Positions 58,789 to 64,000 of a stretch of 64,000 bases of DNA are shown in pieces. The stretch is from Sphingomonas sp. Lineage in GTDB: Bacteria; Pseudomonadota; Alphaproteobacteria; Sphingomonadales; Sphingomonadaceae. The DNA is taken from contig JAFOMG010000012.1 of the NCBI GenBank assembly GCA_017418975.1, positions 62,001 through 126,000 on the forward strand, written 5' to 3'. Each line of letters starts with the position of its first letter. The first letter of the stretch is position 1. Under the pieces are notes generated by a model, which saw only the letters and a list, made by a program, of their open reading frames with translations, was not told the origin of the DNA and searched no databases. The position numbers were made by a program, and so were the translations under genes.

Positions 58789-60084
58789 CTAGGAAGGATC
58801 GTCGAGGCTGAAACGGTCCGCCGCCTCGTCATAGGCGAAGACCTCGGCATAGCGGCCCCATTGGATCACCGATTTCAGCGTCTGCTCGGCATATTCCTCG
58901 GACATGAAATCCTCGATCTCGTCGCGAAAGCGGCTCGCCGGCGCCTCGTGGCTGGCCCGGTCGTCGAGGATGCGGCGAATGTGTCCGGCAAGCGGCACAT
59001 GGCGCAGCAGATGCTGGGCGAAGAGCTGCTTGCGCGCATCCACCTCGGCATCGACATAGCGCCGCGCCGCCGGCAGCAGCCTCAGGTCGCCGTCGCCCAG
59101 CTCGGCGAAGCGCAGCAGCTGCAGCACTTCCGCGATCGGGAACAGCTCGTCCGCCTCATATTGCAGCTCGCTGGCCAGGTCCGACAGCGGCGCGCTGCCG
59201 AGATAGGGCTCGGCCGCCACCGCCTCCATCAACCCGGCGAGCGTGTTGGTCGAGACACGCGGCAGCGCCATGCCGATGCCGGTGCCCGGGAACACGCCCT
59301 CGCGCGCATGCTCCGCCTCGGTCCGCACGGTCATCCTGGCATAGATCTCGTCGACCAGCGCCTGAAACGCCGGGTCCTGCCGGTTCCGCGGCTGCGGCAG
59401 CGTCACGCCGATCTCGGTGACCACGCGCCCGGGATTGGACGAGAAGACGAGGATGCGATCGCACATCAGCACCGCTTCCTCGATATTGTGCGTGACGATC
59501 AGGATCGACTTGATCGGCATCCGCCCCTCCGACCACAGGTCGAGCAGGTCGGTGCGCAGCGTCTCGGCGGTGAGCACGTCGAGCGCCGAGAAGGGCTCGT
59601 CCATCAGCAGGATGTCCGGATCGACCACCAGCGCGCGCGCCAGGCCGACGCGCTGGCGCATGCCGCCCGACAATTCCTTCGGATAGGCGCTCTCGAAGCC
59701 GTCCAGGCCGATCAGGTCGATCGCCTTGAGGGCACGCCGGCGCCGCTCCTCGGCGGCGACGCCCTGCGCCTCGAGCCCCACCTCGACATTCTGGAGCACG
59801 GTGAGCCAGGGGAACAGCGCGAAGGTCTGGAAGACCATCGAGACGCGCGTATCGGCATGCGCGAAGCGCACTTCGCCCGAAGTCGGCTGGATCAGTCCCG
59901 CGATCGAACGCAGCAGCGTCGACTTGCCCGAGCCGGAGCGGCCGAGCAGGCCGACGATCTCGCCCTCGCCCAGGGTCAGGTGGACATCGTCGAGCACGAG
60001 CAGGCCGGCGCCGCTCGATTTGCCATAGACATGGCGGACGTCGCGGACCTCGACCAGCGGCGGGGTTTCAGTGAGCGTGTTCAT
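58789..60084 (-). CDS. Nitrate/sulfonate/taurine-type ABC ATPase with AAA-associated C-terminal domain
   Basis: A 431-residue ATPase. The ABC domain (about 10-250) has Walker A GRSGSGKST, Q-loop VFQTFALFPW, signature LSGGMRQRVG, Walker B ILLMDEPFSALD and switch ILIVTHNIEEA. A C-terminal AAA-associated domain (about 290-410, LASELQYEADELFPIAEVLQLL) is typical of a subgroup of such importers. The ATG at 60084 with GGGAG upstream is chosen over a longer frame that runs into the permease gene. It lies 17 bases after the permease stop. The substrate is unknown because no binding protein is encoded here. Confidence 0.88.
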   Translation of the reverse strand: MNTLTETPPLVEVRDVRHVYGKSSGAGLLVLDDVHLTLGEGEIVGLLGRSGSGKSTLLRSIAGLIQPTSGEVRFAHADTRVSMVFQTFALFPWLTVLQNVEVGLEAQGVAAEERRRRALKAIDLIGLDGFESAYPKELSGGMRQRVGLARALVVDPDILLMDEPFSALDVLTAETLRTDLLDLWSEGRMPIKSILIVTHNIEEAVLMCDRILVFSSNPGRVVTEIGVTLPQPRNRQDPAFQALVDEIYARMTVRTEAEHAREGVFPGTGIGMALPRVSTNTLAGLMEAVAAEPYLGSAPLSDLASELQYEADELFPIAEVLQLLRFAELGDGDLRLLPAARRYVDAEVDARKQLFAQHLLRHVPLAGHIRRILDDRASHEAPASRFRDEIEDFMSEEYAEQTLKSVIQWGRYAEVFAYDEAADRFSLDDPS

Positions 60085-60101
60085 GACGATACTCCCGATG
60101 C

Positions 60102-61856
60102 TCAATCGAGGCGAAGACGGCGCTCGGCATACCGGTACATCGGCCGCCACAGCATGCGGTTAAAGGCGATGACGAAGATGCTCATCACCGCGATGCCGAG
60201 GGCGACGCGCGGATAGTCGCCCGCCTGGGTGGCTTTGGCGATGAACGCCCCCAGCCCCGCGGCCTCGAGATGCCTGTCGCCCCAGCTCACCGACTCGGCG
60301 ACGATGCTGGCGTTCCACGAGCCGCCCGAGGCGGTGAGCGCGCCGGTCACATAATATGGGAAGATCGCGGGGATCGCGACCCGGCGCCACCATTGCCAGC
60401 CGCGGATGCCGAACATCGCCGAGGCTTCCTTCATGTCCGTCGGGATCGCGCTCGCGCCCGCGATGACGTTGAACAGGATATACCATTGGGTGCCGAGCAC
60501 CATCAGCGGCGACAGCCAGATGTTCGGATCGAGATGGAGGCCGAGAATGGCGATCACCGCGAAGGGAAACATCACGTTCGCCGGAAAGGCCGCCAGGAAC
60601 TGCGCCACCGGCTGCAGCCGCTCGGCCCAGACGGGCCTGAGGCCGATCCACACCCCGATCGGCACCCAGATCAGGCTCGCGATCGCGATCAGCAGCGCCA
60701 CCCGCGCCAGGGTAAGCAGGCCGAGCCCGAAGACGGTGACGCCGTCCTGCCATGTGAGGCTGTGCGCGATATACCGGGCGAGCGTCCAGGCCGCCGCCAG
60801 GGTGACGAGGGCGACCAGCGCGATCCATAGCCCGTCCAGCACCCGGCCCGCGGCGGGCGCGATGCGCGGCGGCGGCAGCGCCGGCGCGCGCGGCAACGGA
60901 ATGTTGCCCAGCCAGCACAGCGGCGCGGCGAGCGCCGTGCCGAGCCGGCCCAGCCAGCGGGTGCGGCGGAGGAGATCGTAGAGCCAGGAACGCGGCTGCT
61001 GCTGCGAGGCGGTCTGCTCGAAGCGGAACTTGTCGGCCCAGGCGACGATCGGACGGAAGACGAGCTGGTCATAGAGCAGGATGACGACCGCCATCGCCCC
61101 CACCGCCATGCCGATCGCGCCGAAATCCTCGCGATCGATCGCAACCGCGAGCCAGGATCCGATGCCGGGCAGCGTGATGGTGGTGTTCCCCACCGTGATC
61201 GCCTCGGACGCGACGACGAAGAACCAGGCTCCCGACATCGACATCATCATGTTCCAGACGAGCGCCGGCAGCGCGAAGGGCAGTTCGAGCCGGACGAAAC
61301 GCCGCCATGCCGAGAAGCCGAACTGGCGCGAGACCTCGTCCAGGTCGCCGGGCACGGTGCGCAGCGACTGATAGAAGCTGAACGCCATGTTCCAGGCCTG
61401 GGCAGTGAAGATCGCGAAGATCGCCGCGCATTCCGCGCCCAGCTGGCTGCCGGGAAACAGCCCCAGGAACAGCGTGACGGTGAAGGTGAGGAAGCCCAGC
61501 ACCGGCACCGACTGGAGGATGTCGAGGGCGGGCACGATGATGAGCCCCGCCTTGCGGCTCTTGGCGGCGAGCGCGGCGGCGACGAAGGTGAACAGCAGGG
61601 ACGCGCCGAGCGCGGCGAACATGCGCAACGTGGTGCGCAGCGCATATTCGGGCAGCATCGCCGGGTCGAGCACCACCGGCGCGCCGCGCAACTCGGCCAG
61701 CGGCGCACCCATCTCGCCGGCGCCGTGGAACACGAGCACCGCACCTGCCGCGAGCAGGATGAAAACGATCAGATCCGCCCAGGATGGCGCTCCGCCCGCG
61801 CGCACCCAGCGCGCCAACGGGCGTCCGCCCCTGGCATCTTCGAAAATGAAGACCAT
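60102..61856 (-). CDS. Fused double-domain ABC permease
   Basis: A 584-residue permease made of two BPD-type membrane domains in one chain. The first is about 60-285, with the EAA-like loop SRQFGFSAWRRFVRLELP. The second is about 350-575, with EASAMFGIRGWQWWRRVAIP. Each would normally be one half of a dimer; the fusion lets a single chain form the channel. GAGGTGAG precedes the ATG at 61856. It works with the ATPase downstream. The family takes up nitrate, sulfonates, taurine or bicarbonate-like anions. No substrate-binding protein is next to it, so that protein is distant or the system has an unusual input. Confidence 0.88.
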   Translation of the reverse strand: MVFIFEDARGGRPLARWVRAGGAPSWADLIVFILLAAGAVLVFHGAGEMGAPLAELRGAPVVLDPAMLPEYALRTTLRMFAALGASLLFTFVAAALAAKSRKAGLIIVPALDILQSVPVLGFLTFTVTLFLGLFPGSQLGAECAAIFAIFTAQAWNMAFSFYQSLRTVPGDLDEVSRQFGFSAWRRFVRLELPFALPALVWNMMMSMSGAWFFVVASEAITVGNTTITLPGIGSWLAVAIDREDFGAIGMAVGAMAVVILLYDQLVFRPIVAWADKFRFEQTASQQQPRSWLYDLLRRTRWLGRLGTALAAPLCWLGNIPLPRAPALPPPRIAPAAGRVLDGLWIALVALVTLAAAWTLARYIAHSLTWQDGVTVFGLGLLTLARVALLIAIASLIWVPIGVWIGLRPVWAERLQPVAQFLAAFPANVMFPFAVIAILGLHLDPNIWLSPLMVLGTQWYILFNVIAGASAIPTDMKEASAMFGIRGWQWWRRVAIPAIFPYYVTGALTASGGSWNASIVAESVSWGDRHLEAAGLGAFIAKATQAGDYPRVALGIAVMSIFVIAFNRMLWRPMYRYAERRLRLD

Positions 61857-62126
61857 AGGCTCACCTCATGACCGGCCGTCTCGGCCGCCACGGGCGAGCG
61901 CTACGAACTAGGCCCGGCCGGGCGCCCTCGACGGCGCGTTAGATCGACTACTGTCGCTCGGCATTTGCTAGCGTTCCTCGAATAGCCTCGGCCCCGCGGA
62001 AGCGGGGAAAGGCGTGGCGGGCGGATACCAAGCCGGGATCGGGCCCGCCAGTAGGGAATTGTGCGGCGCACCGAAGCAAATGGATAGCTGATATATACCT
62101 TGGTATATCGAAATCGCCCGCCGGCC
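61857..62126. promoter_or_regulatory. Upstream region of the ABC operon with an ATATACC/GGTATAT palindrome
   Basis: I see no gene in this 270-bp gap between the response regulator end and the permease start. A perfect inverted repeat ATATACC-TT-GGTATAT lies at 62093-62108, in a short A+T-rich patch just past the response regulator stop. It may be an operator for the adjacent two-component system. Several G+C-rich palindromic bits (GGCCCGGCCGGGC around 61910) could end or pause transcription. Confidence 0.4.
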
Positions 62127-62774
62127 CTATTCCGGGGGCGGGAACAGCCGGTCATGGATGCGCACCAGATCGGGCACCGATTGCGCGTGCATCTTGCGCA
62201 TGACCTGGCCCCGGCGCACCTTGACGGTGATCTCGCGCACCCCGAGCTCCGCCGCGATCTGCTTGTTGAGCAGCCCGCGCGCGACCAGCTCCATCACTTC
62301 CCGCTCCCCGGGCGTGAGCGTGCGATGGAGCGCGCGCAGATGCGCCAGGCCGGCCGCCTCGCGGCGCCGGACCCGATCCCTGGCGATTCCCTCGTTGATG
62401 GCGTCGAGCAGCGCCTGCTCGTCGAACGGCTTGGCCAGGAACTCGATCGCGCCGGCCTTCATCGCGCGCGCGGTCATCGCGATATCGCCATGGCCGGTGA
62501 CGAAGATCACGGGCAGCCCGATACCGAGATCCTTCATCTGGCGCTGGAAATCGAGGCCGCTCTGCCCGGGCATGCGAACATCGAGCACGAGGCAGCCGGG
62601 CGCTTCGGACAGGCTGTGCGCGAGAAACGCCTGCGTGGAGGAGAACGCCCGGCACGCGATGCCGACGGACGCGAGCAGATCCTCGAGGCCCGCGCGGACC
62701 GAGGCATCGTCGTCGACGATGTAGACGATCGGCAGCGCGCCGTCATCGGCCGGGACAGTCGCTTCGATCGTCAT
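62127..62774 (-). CDS. FixJ/NarL-family response regulator
   Basis: A 215-residue response regulator. Receiver (about 14-130) with acidic triad DDD (21-23), phosphoacceptor Asp65 in LVLDVRMPGQSGLDF and Lys in LAKPFDE; a LuxR-type helix-turn-helix follows (about 145-210, LTPGEREVMELVARGLLNKQ, ELGVREITVKVRRGQVMRKM). The ATG at 62774 overlaps the kinase stop as ATGA; the longer frame upstream is a shadow of the kinase gene. Both relatives (FixJ, StyR) activate transcription when phosphorylated. The ABC operon starting 271 bases downstream is a possible target. Confidence 0.9.
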   Translation of the reverse strand: MTIEATVPADDGALPIVYIVDDDASVRAGLEDLLASVGIACRAFSSTQAFLAHSLSEAPGCLVLDVRMPGQSGLDFQRQMKDLGIGLPVIFVTGHGDIAMTARAMKAGAIEFLAKPFDEQALLDAINEGIARDRVRRREAAGLAHLRALHRTLTPGEREVMELVARGLLNKQIAAELGVREITVKVRRGQVMRKMHAQSVPDLVRIHDRLFPPPE

Positions 62775-63811
62775 CGCCTCGCTCCCGAGATTGGCAGGCT
62801 TACGCGGAAAATGGCGCCGGAAGGCGCGTTCGCCACGGCCCAGATACGCCCGCCATGCGCCTCGACGATAGCCCGGCTGATCGTCAGGCCGATGCCGGTG
62901 CCCCCTTCCCGGGTGGTCCAGAACGCCTCGAACAGACGCTCCTGCGCGCCCGCCGCGAAGCCGATGCCGGAGTCCGCGACCGCAAGGATCACCGACTGTT
63001 CCTCGCGCGCGGTGGCGATCGCGATCCGCCGCCCGGCTTCCGGCACGCACGGCATCGCCTCGATCGCGTTGAGCAGAAGGTTGCCGACGACCTGGTGCAG
63101 CTGCACCCGGTCGGCCAGCACGGCCGGCAACGCCTCGGCCAGCGCCAGCTCCAGGCCGATGCCGTTGCGCTCCAGCTCGCCCCGCGCCAGCTGGAGCGCT
63201 TCGTCGACGACCGCGTTGAGATCCACCCGTTCGCGCCTGGGCGCCTCGTGCCGGGCAAGGCTCCGCACGCGCTGGATCACCATGCCGGCGCGGTTGGCAT
63301 CGCGCAGCGCCCGTTCCGCCGAGGCGCGCGCCCGTTCGAGATTGGGGGGATCCTGGCCCAGCCACCGGAGGCAGGCATTGGCGCTGCTCGCAATCCCGGC
63401 CAGCGGCTGGTTGACCTCGTGCGCGATCGAAGCGGTGAGCTCGCCGAGACTGGTCACGCGCGCGAGCCTGACGAGCTGCGCCCGCGCCGCATGCGCCGCG
63501 GCTTCGGCGGCCACCACGCGGAGCGCGAGCCAGGCGGTGACGCCGATCGCGGAGGTGCTGATCGCCAGGTTGACGATGCCGGCCTCGCGCGCGCCGCCGA
63601 CCGTCAGCGTGGAGCTGGCCAGGGTGAGCAGGATGCACAGCCCCGCGAGCGCGATGACGTTGCGGCGGGGAAAGCGGCCGACCGCCAGCAGGATGATGGC
63701 GATGTAGAAGACCGCCGCGGCGATCTCGAGGTCGGTGACCGTGTCGGCGATGAAAATGCCGGCCATGAGCGCCGCGATCGCCGCCGCCTGCAGCCATGAT
63801 TTCCATTGCAT
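62771..63811 (-). CDS. FixL-type membrane sensor histidine kinase without PAS domain
   Basis: A histidine kinase of about 346 residues. Several N-terminal membrane helices (about 8-110, AAAIAALMAGIFIADTVTDL, VFYIAIILLAVGRFP) are followed by a HisKA domain with the site in SIAHEVNQPLAGI and a HATPase with NLLLNAIEAMP, VADSGIGFAA and EGGTGIGLTISRAIVE. The H-box HEVNQPL is typical of the FixL/DctB group. There is no PAS or heme-binding domain, so the signal is probably sensed in or at the membrane. The start at 63811 is the last ATG before the first helix; an ATG at 63835 is also possible. Confidence 0.86.
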   Translation of the reverse strand: MQWKSWLQAAAIAALMAGIFIADTVTDLEIAAAVFYIAIILLAVGRFPRRNVIALAGLCILLTLASSTLTVGGAREAGIVNLAISTSAIGVTAWLALRVVAAEAAAHAARAQLVRLARVTSLGELTASIAHEVNQPLAGIASSANACLRWLGQDPPNLERARASAERALRDANRAGMVIQRVRSLARHEAPRRERVDLNAVVDEALQLARGELERNGIGLELALAEALPAVLADRVQLHQVVGNLLLNAIEAMPCVPEAGRRIAIATAREEQSVILAVADSGIGFAAGAQERLFEAFWTTREGGTGIGLTISRAIVEAHGGRIWAVANAPSGAIFRVSLPISGARR

Positions 63812-63979
63812 GGGGAACCCGCCCGTTTTGAACATGCCCGCATATATGCCCGATATGCCGGGGCATCGACACCGGCGCCCGGCAAGCGCCGCCGATCGCG
63901 GCGATGCCTTGAAGCGCCGCGAATCGCGGCAATGCTTTGACAAGCAATGGCTGATATTGTCCGCCCCGAGAGGTTTCGC

Positions 63980-64000
63980 ATGGATTGGCCCGCGATCCGG
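63980..64000 (+). CDS. Start of an unidentified gene (partial)
   Basis: An ATG at 63980 preceded by CGAGAGG at six bases spacing begins MDWPAIR and runs off the window. It is divergent from the histidine kinase. Seven residues give no clue to function. Confidence 0.4.

Noticed and set aside
1..64000. tRNA, rRNA, insertion sequences or prophage genes
   Set aside because: No transposase, integrase, phage structural gene or tRNA-like cloverleaf was recognised by eye; a tRNA scan would be decisive.

Overview
The window is about two-thirds G+C and has no tRNA, rRNA, CRISPR array or insertion sequence that I can see. Gene content points to an alphaproteobacterium of the Sphingomonadales, most likely Sphingomonas: five large TonB-dependent receptors, two ECF sigma/FecR/receptor triads, a fused RhaEW rhamnose enzyme, a DgcN/DgcA pair and a BapA-type adhesin with its own type I exporter. 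This is inference from gene families, not from a marker gene.

Layout. (1) 1-7008: L-rhamnose catabolism. A transporter fragment (probably RhaT), an L-lactate dehydrogenase and a sugar kinase run leftward; the fused aldolase/lactaldehyde dehydrogenase, the isomerase and a DeoR-type regulator run rightward from a shared promoter region. Together they take rhamnose to dihydroxyacetone phosphate and, via lactaldehyde and lactate, to pyruvate. (2) 7043-15208, all leftward: two exported N-acyl-D-amino-acid deacylases, a TonB-dependent receptor, DgcA and DgcN, read as salvage of D-glutamate or other acylated D-amino acids. (3) 15483-20406: ECF sigma, FecR and an STN-domain receptor. (4) 20518-23725: a small secreted protein split by a frameshift, then an atypical receptor-like protein. 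(5) 23917-29621: M20 peptidase and receptor leftward, S51 (cyanophycinase-like) peptidase and an Lrp/AsnC regulator rightward. (6) 29629-37860: a second sigma/FecR pair, divergent from an STN receptor, gamma-glutamyltransferase and an AbgB-like M20 amidohydrolase. Regions 2, 5 and 6 look like a peptide-scavenging neighbourhood with a glutamate bias: D-Glu, gamma-glutamyl, cyanophycin-like and aminobenzoyl-Glu-like chemistry, each beside its own receptor.

(7) 37861-40495: REP-like repeats, a small exported protein in A+T-richer DNA, a GT4 glycosyltransferase and a Pal-type lipoprotein. (8) 40743-44635: a KdpD/KdpE-like two-component pair without the kdpFABC pump, followed by a CPA1 Na+(K+)/H+ antiporter. 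(9) 45011-58164: a 2803-residue adhesin with 24 Ig-like repeats and its TolC/ABC/HlyD exporter; the TolC gene appears frameshifted in a GGGG run. A MarR-type gene follows. (10) 58789-61856: ABC ATPase and a fused double permease of the nitrate/sulfonate/taurine type without a binding protein. (11) 62127-63811: a FixJ/FixL-like two-component pair; a new gene starts at 63980 and leaves the window.

Most operons are tightly packed, with ATGA or TGATG stop-start overlaps that fix many starts. No single locus is clearly an unknown system. The strongest leads are the glutamate-peptide neighbourhood, the D-glutamate cluster, the two frameshifted genes, the homogenised 504-bp super-repeat in the adhesin and several hairpins positioned to control translation or transcription.
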